Source: Phellopilus nigrolimitatus
Lineage: Eukaryota > Basidiomycota > Agaricomycetes > Hymenochaetales > Hymenochaetaceae
NCBI GenBank assembly: GCA_021029095.1
Contig: JAJOHG010000030.1
Span: 248,001-312,000 of the forward strand
DNA length: 64,000 bases
Direction of reading: 5' to 3'
Part shown: positions 47,362-58,570 of the stretch, in pieces
Numbering within the stretch: the stretch's first letter is position 1
Layout of the letters: each line of letters begins with the position of its first letter
Notes under the pieces: model-generated
Seen by the model: only the letters and a program-made list of their open reading frames with translations
Told to the model about the DNA's origin: nothing
Databases searched by the model: none
Translations under genes and position numbers: made by a program

Positions 47362-48318
47362 GGCACCGCACTGCTGCCAGCCAACTGATTCATTCAAGGC
47401 CAGCAAATGCTTGCTTGCGCAAAGTGTATGAAGCCCAGGTATAGCTGGTTAACTTTGGGCCAGCTACGCTACAGGCATTGAATAATAGGTATACCAGCTG
47501 CTTGTGCTTTATCAGGCAGTGTTAGCTAATTAAACTACTTTATAATACAGAATTGGGTATTATTAAATGTATATGCCTCGCAGAGAATTTTTTGCTTTTA
47601 AATATTGATCTAATCACTAATCTTTGCTTCTTTAGTATTAGACTGTAGCCCATCAAACATCTGACAGGTGGCCTCGGCCTCGGCCTATGCCAAACATGGA
47701 GGGTGATGCACTGCCGCACTTTTCCCATTATATAATTCAAACTCTAATGAGTGCCGCCGCCCGCCGCTACCGCCGCACTTACTGCCGACGGGCCGCTCAC
47801 CGTCGCCCGCCCTCGCGCTCACTGTTCTCAATGTCGGCTTTTTTTTTTACTTTAATTTATTTGTATACTATGGGTTAGCTACCGGACGTAGCTAAAATGA
47901 AAGAATACACTTTTTTTACTCTGAAAAACGACTGGGGGAGGTCGAGGAACGGCAATCACGCAGGAAAGAAAAAAAAAGGCGGGCAGCTCCTTTTGCCAAT
48001 CGCCCGCCCGCTTTCCTGTCCTGTGCATCGTTTCGGATCCGTTTTCTCACTCGCTGCCTGCGCTGTGTACCCCGGCGCGCTCGCTCACCCGTTCGGGGCA
48101 TGCTGCACACCGTGCCGCATTTCTGTGCTTCCTATCCACCTGCTGCCCCCACGTTCCTTGGCCGACCTGTATCTCGCTAGTGCTGAGGTTTGCTCGACCC
48201 CGCCGAGCAGTCAGAGATTGGCAACACCAACTCACACCCTCATAAAAGCACTCACTAAGGGATGGCCGCCACGGTGAGGCGGCGGCAGTGCGAGGCTCAT
48301 TCTCAGCCGCTCATTGCA

Positions 48319-48461
48319 GAGATCACGCGCGAGGAGCGCGGGGAGTTCAGTTGAGGCGAACGCGGAGACGACGGATAGGCGGCGCTGGTTCTGGTTGACC
48401 TTGACGTGCAAACATCGCCAGCGCTTGGTCGATGCGAGCAGGCGCCCGCTGCGGCACGTCA
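48319..48461 (-). pseudogene. Captured ribosomal protein uL4 (RPL4) fragment, copy A
   Basis: Encodes RSGRLLASTKRWRCLHVKVN and QNQRRLSVVSAF, then ASTELPALLARD; HVKVNQNQRR is a hallmark of uL4. It is preceded by an intron-acceptor-like CTTTTTGCAG, so it was taken from genomic DNA at an exon start. It has several replacements of otherwise conserved residues. Confidence 0.82.
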
Positions 48462-48623
48462 CTGCAAAAAGCCCAACATCCTACTTCATTTCCTGCCGTA
48501 CCCCTTAGCCCTTAGTCCACTTACTTCACCTTGTCATTTAGTAGCCGCTGTAGGGAGGTGTCTCGAGTGAGGATCGGTCAAAGCGAAAGCAAGGTACGAA
48601 TAAACTGCTGAAAGTCGAGGCGA

Positions 48624-48921
48624 TCAGGAAGCAATTTTGGCAGCGGCAGCATCGGCAGCAGCTGCAACGGCCGGGTTGACCGTCTTGCAGTCCCTGTAAC
48701 GCACGCGAGGGGGTGGGACGCAGTAGGCGATCGTACAGTTTCGGAATCACGTATTCTGCGCAAACGATCAGGCGGAGAATCCTCGAAATGAAATTTCAGC
48801 TTACCCTGGTAGACTGACTCCTCGGAGATGTCACGGATAGCGACGGACTCGACCATGTTGCGCACGGTGAAGCGCTCGATGGCCTTGTCCTTGGGAACAC
48901 AGTGCGAGCAGTTCGAGCAGC
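48624..48921 (-). pseudogene. Captured ribosomal protein eS26 fragment with intron, copy A
   Basis: Reads [38 protein letters not shown], then a retained 49-nt intron (donor GTAAGC, acceptor GCGCAG), [12 protein letters not shown], a gap where the central exon is missing, and the C-terminus [22 protein letters not shown] with stop. eS26 normally has about 119 residues; the middle is deleted here. Confidence 0.88.
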
Positions 48922-49055
48922 ACAAACCGAACGCGGATGATGGCGAGGGATGCGAGGCGGAGACCGGAAAGGAGCACAAGAGCCAGTAGAAGAACTTGAT
49001 GTACGACGTACTGCACAGGCAGCGTTAGATCGGCGCGCAACGCGGATGTTGTGGA

Positions 49056-49135
49056 TGCTCGACCATGGTGCGGACAATGGAGCACTTGATGGCCTTGTCC
49101 TTGGGTACACAGTGCGAGCAGTTCGAGCAGTGCAT
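49056..49135 (-). pseudogene. Second partial eS26 fragment, copy A
   Basis: [26 protein letters not shown]: the same eS26 segment duplicated upstream with different substitutions, then loss of homology. Confidence 0.75.
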
Positions 49136-50418
49136 GAGCTCGACATGGAGGTTATGATGCTCGCGAGGTGAACAGACTGAAAGGGACAGAGAGACGACAC
49201 GACGACGACGAGCACGACGAGCACGATGAGCACGACGAGCACGAAACTCAACATGTCACGGGTGACTTACCGGAATAGGTCATCACTTTCGTCCAAATGA
49301 AGTATGTTTTGAATCAAACGATATTGATGGGCTCGCCACAGCTACAAAACATAGCTGTAGCGCTCCACCCTCTCAATTATAAATCCCCATAAATTCATTT
49401 TATAATTATAGCTCATATAATCTTTCTTTTCAGAAACAATTAGGTCTATGTAAATGCTATATATTGAGTTATTAATCTAATAGTGCAAATTTCACTTTTT
49501 CCTCAGTGTTGCCTTTGTAGTGCTATATACAGGGTGCCCGAAGCACTGTCAGTATTTAGTATAGGTTTCTAGTACATACTTCTTCTAAATTGGAAAGTTT
49601 AAGCACCTGAGAAAGTCTACATCTTGTGTATAATAGCTTTTAATACGGGATACACTGTATGCAGCAGTTTCGAGTCTGTTAGATTTTTCCTCCATCTGAA
49701 AAGGCATTTAATCACCTAAATGTTAATCATACCAAACTATAGTATATTTATATCATATAATAAAGTCCTGAACTGTTTAAGACCTGGACAGTTGCACTGG
49801 AAGGCAAAGATGCTGCAAAAAGCTGTTTTGCAAGCTGTAGCAAATTCTGAATATTTTGGGGGCACACAAAAATTATTTCTTTGTTGCTTCAAAGCACTCT
49901 GAATGCATCCGAGACACCCTGTATTTTTTGTTTAGGAGTTTTCTATGAGAGTACAATATGTCAAGGCTTCGAACCAGTAAGGTCGAACTGGTTCCAAGAA
50001 AAGCAGACCGATCTTCAGCTTTGAACATACATGTCTCCTAGATTTGCATATTCTAGTCCCTCAATCAGTAATCAAAGTATATAAAAGGTTTCTAAGTACG
50101 TTGAAGACATATGACACGAAAATTGAGCTCGTTCGGCCCAGCCGATGGAGGTCGACAATTGTTTTGGTGAAAAGGGAGCCAAATCCCCTTTGCTCGTTAA
50201 CTAAATGCTGTATTCATCAACATCGCGAGCCTCTTAGCTTCTCAATCTTTTTTAATGGATGAAAAAATACTATATAGATGTAATTATGCGACGACAAACC
50301 GATCCGTTGCGTCGTTGAATTGTAAAAAACGAAACAGTTGTGCGCTACCGCGAGCGCTTACGAGCGCTTGCGCGGTTCGACACAACTTTCGCACGGTTGA
50401 ACATGCGTGCTCGCTGGG

Positions 50419-51235
50419 TTCGACTTGCTCAACAACGTCGTCCACGACACCCAGGACCGTATCAAGCTTAAGGTAAGTGTTTAAACACTCAGCGGGCCCA
50501 TATATAACTAACGTTATTGCTTTTATACCTATTCTATACGTTCAGGAGTCGCTAACACAGCTGTCGACGACGATTAGGCACGGGTGCACCAACTTCGCCG
50601 CGACGAACCTCAAAGGTACTACGCGCCCGCCGCGCCCGAGCCCGTGCAGCACAAGACACTCCCATAAGCGCTCGGGTGTGCAGCGATGACCACGGCACAG
50701 GCGCTGCAAAGCACGAGCACCGGGCCCGATGGGAAGGCGACGACATAACCATGCAGGCGTGTGGGACAAGTACGTGTCCTCTACGCTTCCCTGTCCTTTC
50801 CTCTCATTCTCATCTTAGGGTTTCGTTACAGATCGCGGACGCGCGTCTCACGCAAGACAGCACGATCCGCACGCACTTCCTGCGGCTCTGGCAGGCGACG
50901 CTCGCCAACTCGATCGCGATTACGCTCGAGGTGCTGCAGGCGGTCTCGGCGTCGCGGCTCGAACTTGACACGGCGAAGTAGACGCTCAAGACCGCGGGCC
51001 CCGCGAGGCAGGAACAATTGCGGCTCGAAGTCGAGAACGCCGAGGACGATCTCGTGCAAAAGACGGAGGTCGCGATCACGCTCATGAAGACCGTTCTTGA
51101 CAAGGTGCGTACGAGCTCTGTTCAATCGATGATACGTTCTCGTGCTCAACTTATTGCAGCCTGAACCCTTGAAGAACCTGAACAAGCTCGTCGGTCTCAA
51201 TTCGTCTACCTCGCATCCGCTGCAGAGGTGCTCTC
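50419..51235 (+). pseudogene. Captured BAR-domain protein gene fragment, copy A
   Basis: Reads DLLNNVVHDTQDRIKLK, then an intron (GTAAGTG...TTCAG, about 50,473-50,545), ESLTQLSTTIRHG, a diverged stretch, another intron (GTACGTG...TTACAG), IADARLTQDSTIRTHFLRLW, VLQAVSASRLELDTAK, a stop where Gln is expected, TLKTAGPARQEQLRLEVENA, EDDLVQKTEVAITLMKTVLD, a third intron, and PEPLKNLNKLV. This matches the C-terminal helices of fungal Gvp36/BIN-like BAR proteins. Three introns and a nonsense codon make it a DNA-captured pseudogene. Confidence 0.72.
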
Positions 51236-51388
51236 CGCCATAATCGCCTGCGCGTTGACACGCGAATCCATCACGACGAGCAGCCGCGGCTCCTTGAACG
51301 AGCGCGCGAGGTCATCTCCAACGTGCACATCGCCATTGTCTGTCTTCCTGTCGCATACCGATAGTACCGACTCCGCCAATCTCTCTTG

Positions 51389-51710
51389 CGGATGCGGCAC
51401 GCTCGGCGTCCAAGGCGAAGCGCAAGGTCATCTTCAAACGCGCAGAGTCGTACGTGAAGAGCTACGTCTCAAAGGAGAAGGAGGAGGTGCGCCTTAAGCG
51501 CGCGGCCCGCGCTGCGGGCGACTTCTACGTCCCGGCAGAGCCGAAAGTGTACTTCGTTGTCCGTATCCGCGGTATCAACGAAATCGCACCGAAGCCGTGT
51601 AAGATTCTGCAGCTCTCCTGCCTGTTCCAGATCAACAACAGTGTTTTCGTAAAGGTCACAAAGGCGACGCAGCAGATGCTCCGTCTCGTCGAGCCTTACA
51701 TTACTTACGG
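51389..51710 (+). pseudogene. Captured ribosomal protein uL30 (RPL7) exon, copy A
   Basis: [98 protein letters not shown], ending at a GTGCGC donor. A long intact uL30 exon with a few replacements at normally fixed positions (KPCK for KPRK, LSCLFQ for LLRLLQ). No start codon or C-terminus. Confidence 0.92.
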
Positions 51711-52446
51711 GTGCGCAATTCTTCTCTTGCGCGGGCGCGGGGAGCTCGGTTACTCTGGCCTTCCGAATCCCTTCCCCCCCTTTCGTAATTAATGCGCGCC
51801 GCTTGCTCCTTGCAAGTGGCAACTCTTGTTTAATTTAATCTCACATATAATCCCCCCTCCCCCATATGGTTTTAAATAGAGAAAAAAGAACAGTGCAAGA
51901 ACAATAGAATAGACAATAATAACTACAGTATGCAAAATAAACGAATTTATTTGATGAGTTTTTCGTTGAGCTACGCGAAGGCGGCGGCAAACAGTGAGCG
52001 GGAGGCGGGAGGTCTGCTTATGTGATCCCGACGAATCGGCGCGTGAGGGATAAATAAATAGAAGCATACAAATGTATTTGTAATTAGTCCCCCGCCCCGA
52101 TGACAATGAGATCACATCAATCAAACTCCAGGGCACAATCATAGAAGCTCCGAAGTAATACCTGTAAACTATAATCATGACACCCCTGATATTTTTAGTT
52201 TTTTGATAATAAAGAAATTTAAATTAAGTGCTATTTAAAAAAGTAGCCCCTAGGCTGCCCAGATATCATTAAATAACCCAAAATCGCTTTTTTCGGTCTG
52301 CCAGATAGCTGACCAAGCCTGCTACACAGTGAATTCAATCCCGGCAGCAACGCTGCCTTAAATTATTCAATGAACGCAGGGCCTTATACACTTTTGCCTG
52401 CTAAGCATTCGCTGGTTAGTATTGAATTATCTTCCTGGTAGGACTG

Positions 52447-53483
52447 GACTGGTAGCGTCGTCGTTTGCGGCTCTTCGTCGTTCTCAGGCTCGGTTACTGG
52501 GCCAATGTCGACTTCGACTGGTTGCTCCTCCTGAACGTCGGAGGGCTGCAAATTTAGCATTTGAATGTTGCGCTCAGTAGATACCTTGCGCTCTTTCTCC
52601 CAGTAAACGCGATGACCTTTTGCTGTTTCGTCAGGTCCAAGCCAGCGACCTAAGGTGCCGCGGTTGTCGAGCTTTTCAGCTGATTCGAGCCGAATGACGC
52701 ATCGTTGTCCAAAACGATAAACCCATTGGAGGTTCGGCGGGTGGCCGAAGCGTACCTCGTAAGGTGATCTGAAACCAAGCGCTGAGTGCGGTGTCCGATT
52801 ATAAACATATGAGACGTACTGTAAGCACTCTCCCCACAGCCATGTGGGTAAGTGCGCGCTGGCCAAATTGGCCCTTATTGCATTGAATATTGTGCCATGA
52901 GCACATTCCGCAACTCCATTTTGCTGCGGCGTATCGTGGACGGTGAGGCGGCAAATCGTGCCATTAGCCTCGAGATACTGGCTGAATTCGCGCGAAAGGA
53001 AAGCGCTGTCGTTGTCGGATTGGAGGACTTTAATCGTAATGTTGTGCTGGGTTTTAAGCAGCGATTGCCAGCCGACGTATTTTGACATGGCGTCCGATTT
53101 CGCGGTCATAGTTTGCATTTGAAGCCATCGAGTTTTGTCGTCCACGATCGTAAGCGCATAGCGTGTGTGGTTAATTGTCCTAACCTTCGCCGGTCCCCAA
53201 ATATCCATATGGAAATGATCGCCGAACTCCTTGGCGAGGGGACTGGTGCGTTCAGAAGGAATAGGTGTTCGTCGAATCTTGCCAAGCGCACAGGCGAGGC
53301 AATCCTTCTCGGTGTCCCGCTTTGGGTCGAGACGCATGCCGACTAGTTTCCCATCGTTGTTGAGACGGCGAATGTAACCATAATTGATATGGCTGAGTCG
53401 ACAGTGAATATCGTATAGCGAGAGTAGCGGCCAATCTTTAGACCGTGCGTCGGTGTCGGCAGCGTTGGCGTAATGACGGTGCC
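52447..53483 (-). pseudogene. Copia GAG-pre-integrase and integrase core, inverted segment
   Basis: Read on the minus strand: HYANAADTDARSKDWPLLSL, YDIHCRLSHINYGYIRRLN (HHCC region), CLACALGKIRRTPIPSE, DHFHMDIWGPAKVRTINHTR, YALTIVDDKTRWLQMQ, VLQSDNDSAFLSREFSQYLE, TPQQNGVAECAHGTIFNAIR and RTPHSALGFRSPYEV. The DD(35)E residues are D in MDIWGP, D in QSDN and E in GVAE. It is opposite in orientation to the rest of the copia and bounded by the 5.08-kb copies. Its upstream end joins in frame to WHR at 47,361, its downstream end to the RT part at 58,571. Confidence 0.92.
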
Positions 53484-54219
53484 CAGTCCTACCAGGAAGA
53501 TAATTCAATACTAACCAGCGAATGCTTAGCAGGCAAAAGTGTATAAGGCCCTGCGTTCATTGAATAATTTAAGGCAGCGTTGCTGCCGGGATTGAATTCA
53601 CTGTGTAGCAGGCTTGGTCAGCTATCTGGCAGACCGAAAAAAGCGATTTTGGGTTATTTAATGATATCTGGGCAGCCTAGGGGCTACTTTTTTAAATAGC
53701 ACTTAATTTAAATTTCTTTATTATCAAAAAACTAAAAATATCAGGGGTGTCATGATTATAGTTTACAGGTATTACTTCGGAGCTTCTATGATTGTGCCCT
53801 GGAGTTTGATTGATGTGATCTCATTGTCATCGGGGCGGGGGACTAATTACAAATACATTTGTATGCTTCTATTTATTTATCCCTCACGCGCCGATTCGTC
53901 GGGATCACATAAGCAGACCTCCCGCCTCCCGCTCACTGTTTGCCGCCGCCTTCGCGTAGCTCAACGAAAAACTCATCAAATAAATTCGTTTATTTTGCAT
54001 ACTGTAGTTATTATTGTCTATTCTATTGTTCTTGCACTGTTCTTTTTTCTCTATTTAAAACCATATGGGGGAGGGGGGATTATATGTGAGATTAAATTAA
54101 ACAAGAGTTGCCACTTGCAAGGAGCAAGCGGCGCGCATTAATTACGAAAGGGGGGGAAGGGATTCGGAAGGCCAGAGTAACCGAGCTCCCCGCGCCCGCG
54201 CAAGAGAAGAATTGCGCAC

Positions 54220-54541
54220 CCGTAAGTAATGTAAGGCTCGACGAGACGGAGCATCTGCTGCGTCGCCTTTGTGACCTTTACGAAAACACTGTTGTTGATC
54301 TGGAACAGGCAGGAGAGCTGCAGAATCTTACACGGCTTCGGTGCGATTTCGTTGATACCGCGGATACGGACAACGAAGTACACTTTCGGCTCTGCCGGGA
54401 CGTAGAAGTCGCCCGCAGCGCGGGCCGCGCGCTTAAGGCGCACCTCCTCCTTCTCCTTTGAGACGTAGCTCTTCACGTACGACTCTGCGCGTTTGAAGAT
54501 GACCTTGCGCTTCGCCTTGGACGCCGAGCGTGCCGCATCCG
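54220..54541 (-). pseudogene. Captured uL30 (RPL7) exon, copy B
   Basis: Mirror copy of the fragment at 51,389-51,710, same substitutions. Confidence 0.9.
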
Positions 54542-54694
54542 CAAGAGAGATTGGCGGAGTCGGTACTATCGGTATGCGACAGGAAGACAGACAATGGCGA
54601 TGTGCACGTTGGAGATGACCTCGCGCGCTCGTTCAAGGAGCCGCGGCTGCTCGTCGTGATGGATTCGCGTGTCAACGCGCAGGCGATTATGGCG

Positions 54695-55511
54695 GAGAGC
54701 ACCTCTGCAGCGGATGCGAGGTAGACGAATTGAGACCGACGAGCTTGTTCAGGTTCTTCAAGGGTTCAGGCTGCAATAAGTTGAGCACGAGAACGTATCA
54801 TCGATTGAACAGAGCTCGTACGCACCTTGTCAAGAACGGTCTTCATGAGCGTGATCGCGACCTCCGTCTTTTGCACGAGATCGTCCTCGGCGTTCTCGAC
54901 TTCGAGCCGCAATTGTTCCTGCCTCGCGGGGCCCGCGGTCTTGAGCGTCTACTTCGCCGTGTCAAGTTCGAGCCGCGACGCCGAGACCGCCTGCAGCACC
55001 TCGAGCGTAATCGCGATCGAGTTGGCGAGCGTCGCCTGCCAGAGCCGCAGGAAGTGCGTGCGGATCGTGCTGTCTTGCGTGAGACGCGCGTCCGCGATCT
55101 GTAACGAAACCCTAAGATGAGAATGAGAGGAAAGGACAGGGAAGCGTAGAGGACACGTACTTGTCCCACACGCCTGCATGGTTATGTCGTCGCCTTCCCA
55201 TCGGGCCCGGTGCTCGTGCTTTGCAGCGCCTGTGCCGTGGTCATCGCTGCACACCCGAGCGCTTATGGGAGTGTCTTGTGCTGCACGGGCTCGGGCGCGG
55301 CGGGCGCGTAGTACCTTTGAGGTTCGTCGCGGCGAAGTTGGTGCACCCGTGCCTAATCGTCGTCGACAGCTGTGTTAGCGACTCCTGAACGTATAGAATA
55401 GGTATAAAAGCAATAACGTTAGTTATATATGGGCCCGCTGAGTGTTTAAACACTTACCTTAAGCTTGATACGGTCCTGGGTGTCGTGGACGACGTTGTTG
55501 AGCAAGTCGAA
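54695..55511 (-). pseudogene. Captured BAR-domain gene fragment, copy B
   Basis: Mirror copy of 50,419-51,235 with the same retained introns and the same in-frame stop. Confidence 0.7.
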
Positions 55512-56796
55512 CCCAGCGAGCACGCATGTTCAACCGTGCGAAAGTTGTGTCGAACCGCGCAAGCGCTCGTAAGCGCTCGCGGTAGCGCACAACTGTTTCG
55601 TTTTTTACAATTCAACGACGCAACGGATCGGTTTGTCGTCGCATAATTACATCTATATAGTATTTTTTCATCCATTAAAAAAGATTGAGAAGCTAAGAGG
55701 CTCGCGATGTTGATGAATACAGCATTTAGTTAACGAGCAAAGGGGATTTGGCTCCCTTTTCACCAAAACAATTGTCGACCTCCATCGGCTGGGCCGAACG
55801 AGCTCAATTTTCGTGTCATATGTCTTCAACGTACTTAGAAACCTTTTATATACTTTGATTACTGATTGAGGGACTAGAATATGCAAATCTAGGAGACATG
55901 TATGTTCAAAGCTGAAGATCGGTCTGCTTTTCTTGGAACCAGTTCGACCTTACTGGTTCGAAGCCTTGACATATTGTACTCTCATAGAAAACTCCTAAAC
56001 AAAAAATACAGGGTGTCTCGGATGCATTCAGAGTGCTTTGAAGCAACAAAGAAATAATTTTTGTGTGCCCCCAAAATATTCAGAATTTGCTACAGCTTGC
56101 AAAACAGCTTTTTGCAGCATCTTTGCCTTCCAGTGCAACTGTCCAGGTCTTAAACAGTTCAGGACTTTATTATATGATATAAATATACTATATAGTTTGG
56201 TATGATTAACATTTAGGTGATTAAATGCCTTTTCAGATGGAGGAAAAATCTAACAGACTCGAAACTGCTGCATACAGTGTATCCCGTATTAAAAGCTATT
56301 ATACACAAGATGTAGACTTTCTCAGGTGCTTAAACTTTCCAATTTAGAAGAAGTATGTACTAGAAACCTATACTAAATACTGACAGTGCTTCGGGCACCC
56401 TGTATATAGCACTACAAAGGCAACACTGAGGAAAAAGTGAAATTTGCACTATTAGATTAATAACTCAATATATAGCATTTACATAGACCTAATTGTTTCT
56501 GAAAAGAAAGATTATATGAGCTATAATTATAAAATGAATTTATGGGGATTTATAATTGAGAGGGTGGAGCGCTACAGCTATGTTTTGTAGCTGTGGCGAG
56601 CCCATCAATATCGTTTGATTCAAAACATACTTCATTTGGACGAAAGTGATGACCTATTCCGGTAAGTCACCCGTGACATGTTGAGTTTCGTGCTCGTCGT
56701 GCTCATCGTGCTCGTCGTGCTCGTCGTCGTCGTGTCGTCTCTCTGTCCCTTTCAGTCTGTTCACCTCGCGAGCATCATAACCTCCATGTCGAGCTC

Positions 56797-56876
56797 ATGC
56801 ACTGCTCGAACTGCTCGCACTGTGTACCCAAGGACAAGGCCATCAAGTGCTCCATTGTCCGCACCATGGTCGAGCA
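56797..56876 (+). pseudogene. Second partial eS26 fragment, copy B
   Basis: Mirror copy of 49,056-49,135. Confidence 0.73.
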
Positions 56877-57010
56877 TCCACAACATCCGCGTTGCGCGCC
56901 GATCTAACGCTGCCTGTGCAGTACGTCGTACATCAAGTTCTTCTACTGGCTCTTGTGCTCCTTTCCGGTCTCCGCCTCGCATCCCTCGCCATCATCCGCG
57001 TTCGGTTTGT

Positions 57011-57308
57011 GCTGCTCGAACTGCTCGCACTGTGTTCCCAAGGACAAGGCCATCGAGCGCTTCACCGTGCGCAACATGGTCGAGTCCGTCGCTATCCGTG
57101 ACATCTCCGAGGAGTCAGTCTACCAGGGTAAGCTGAAATTTCATTTCGAGGATTCTCCGCCTGATCGTTTGCGCAGAATACGTGATTCCGAAACTGTACG
57201 ATCGCCTACTGCGTCCCACCCCCTCGCGTGCGTTACAGGGACTGCAAGACGGTCAACCCGGCCGTTGCAGCTGCTGCCGATGCTGCCGCTGCCAAAATTG
57301 CTTCCTGA
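57011..57308 (+). pseudogene. Captured eS26 fragment with intron, copy B
   Basis: Mirror copy of 48,624-48,921; the retained intron is at 57,128-57,176. Confidence 0.87.
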
Positions 57309-57470
57309 TCGCCTCGACTTTCAGCAGTTTATTCGTACCTTGCTTTCGCTTTGACCGATCCTCACTCGAGACACCTCCCTACAGCGGCTACTAAATGACA
57401 AGGTGAAGTAAGTGGACTAAGGGCTAAGGGGTACGGCAGGAAATGAAGTAGGATGTTGGGCTTTTTGCAG

Positions 57471-57613
57471 TGACGTGCCGCAGCGGGCGCCTGCTCGCAT
57501 CGACCAAGCGCTGGCGATGTTTGCACGTCAAGGTCAACCAGAACCAGCGCCGCCTATCCGTCGTCTCCGCGTTCGCCTCAACTGAACTCCCCGCGCTCCT
57601 CGCGCGTGATCTC
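57471..57613 (+). pseudogene. Captured uL4 (RPL4) fragment, copy B
   Basis: Mirror copy of 48,319-48,461, again right after TTTTTGCAG. Confidence 0.8.
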
Positions 57614-58570
57614 TGCAATGAGCGGCTGAGAATGAGCCTCGCACTGCCGCCGCCTCACCGTGGCGGCCATCCCTTAGTGAGTGCTTTTATGAGGGTGTGA
57701 GTTGGTGTTGCCAATCTCTGACTGCTCGGCGGGGTCGAGCAAACCTCAGCACTAGCGAGATACAGGTCGGCCAAGGAACGTGGGGGCAGCAGGTGGATAG
57801 GAAGCACAGAAATGCGGCACGGTGTGCAGCATGCCCCGAACGGGTGAGCGAGCGCGCCGGGGTACACAGCGCAGGCAGCGAGTGAGAAAACGGATCCGAA
57901 ACGATGCACAGGACAGGAAAGCGGGCGGGCGATTGGCAAAAGGAGCTGCCCGCCTTTTTTTTTCTTTCCTGCGTGATTGCCGTTCCTCGACCTCCCCCAG
58001 TCGTTTTTCAGAGTAAAAAAAGTGTATTCTTTCATTTTAGCTACGTCCGGTAGCTAACCCATAGTATACAAATAAATTAAAGTAAAAAAAAAAGCCGACA
58101 TTGAGAACAGTGAGCGCGAGGGCGGGCGACGGTGAGCGGCCCGTCGGCAGTAAGTGCGGCGGTAGCGGCGGGCGGCGGCACTCATTAGAGTTTGAATTAT
58201 ATAATGGGAAAAGTGCGGCAGTGCATCACCCTCCATGTTTGGCATAGGCCGAGGCCGAGGCCACCTGTCAGATGTTTGATGGGCTACAGTCTAATACTAA
58301 AGAAGCAAAGATTAGTGATTAGATCAATATTTAAAAGCAAAAAATTCTCTGCGAGGCATATACATTTAATAATACCCAATTCTGTATTATAAAGTAGTTT
58401 AATTAGCTAACACTGCCTGATAAAGCACAAGCAGCTGGTATACCTATTATTCAATGCCTGTAGCGTAGCTGGCCCAAAGTTAACCAGCTATACCTGGGCT
58501 TCATACACTTTGCGCAAGCAAGCATTTGCTGGCCTTGAATGAATCAGTTGGCTGGCAGCAGTGACCAGTC

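Larger units (their letters stand above)
47369..52446 (+). mobile_element. 5.08-kb Pack-type TIR element, copy A
   Basis: 5,078 bp. It starts CACTGCTGCCAG and ends GGTAGGACTG; the inverse of the end, CAGTCCTACCAG, matches the start at 9 of 12 positions. Similarity continues inward (CCAGCAAATGCTT versus CCAGCGAATGCTT; AAAGTGTATGAAGCCC versus AAAGTGTATAAGGCCC), so the imperfect TIRs extend at least 70 bp. No transposase frame is seen. Inside are fragments of uL4, eS26 (two), a BAR-domain protein and uL30, plus an AT-rich middle (49,300-50,300). Left flank GGCACCG; right flank is the inverse of ACCAGTC, belonging to the other copy. Superfamily undetermined. Confidence 0.85.
53484..58563 (-). mobile_element. 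5.08-kb Pack-type TIR element, copy B (inverted)
   Basis: 5,080 bp, essentially identical to copy A in reverse; the one length difference noticed is an extra TA in a TA-rich site near 56,188. Starts CAGTCCTACC after CGGTGCC (inverse of GGCACCG) and ends GGCAGCAGTG before ACCAGTC. Such identity over 5 kb means very recent insertion, gene conversion between the arms, or both. Confidence 0.85.

Noticed and set aside
52384..53508. Integrase as an independent minus-strand gene
   Set aside because: Its ends run into the 5-kb arms and its frame joins exactly to the two halves of the surrounding copia polyprotein, so it is a displaced part of that element.
47369..58563. Helitron interpretation of the gene-capturing element
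   Set aside because: There are target duplications and inverted termini; Helitrons have neither and end in CTRR with a hairpin, which I do not see.
47369..58563. CACTA assignment based on the CACTG terminus
   Set aside because: CACTA elements make 2-3 bp duplications and start CACTA/CACTG on both ends; here the duplication is 7 bp and the other end starts CAGTC.
47369..58563. The 5-kb inverted arms as a simple assembly foldback
   Set aside because: A foldback would not give a unique 1-kb integrase spacer nor two different 7-bp duplications that make sense only after inversion; the arms also differ by a 2-bp indel.
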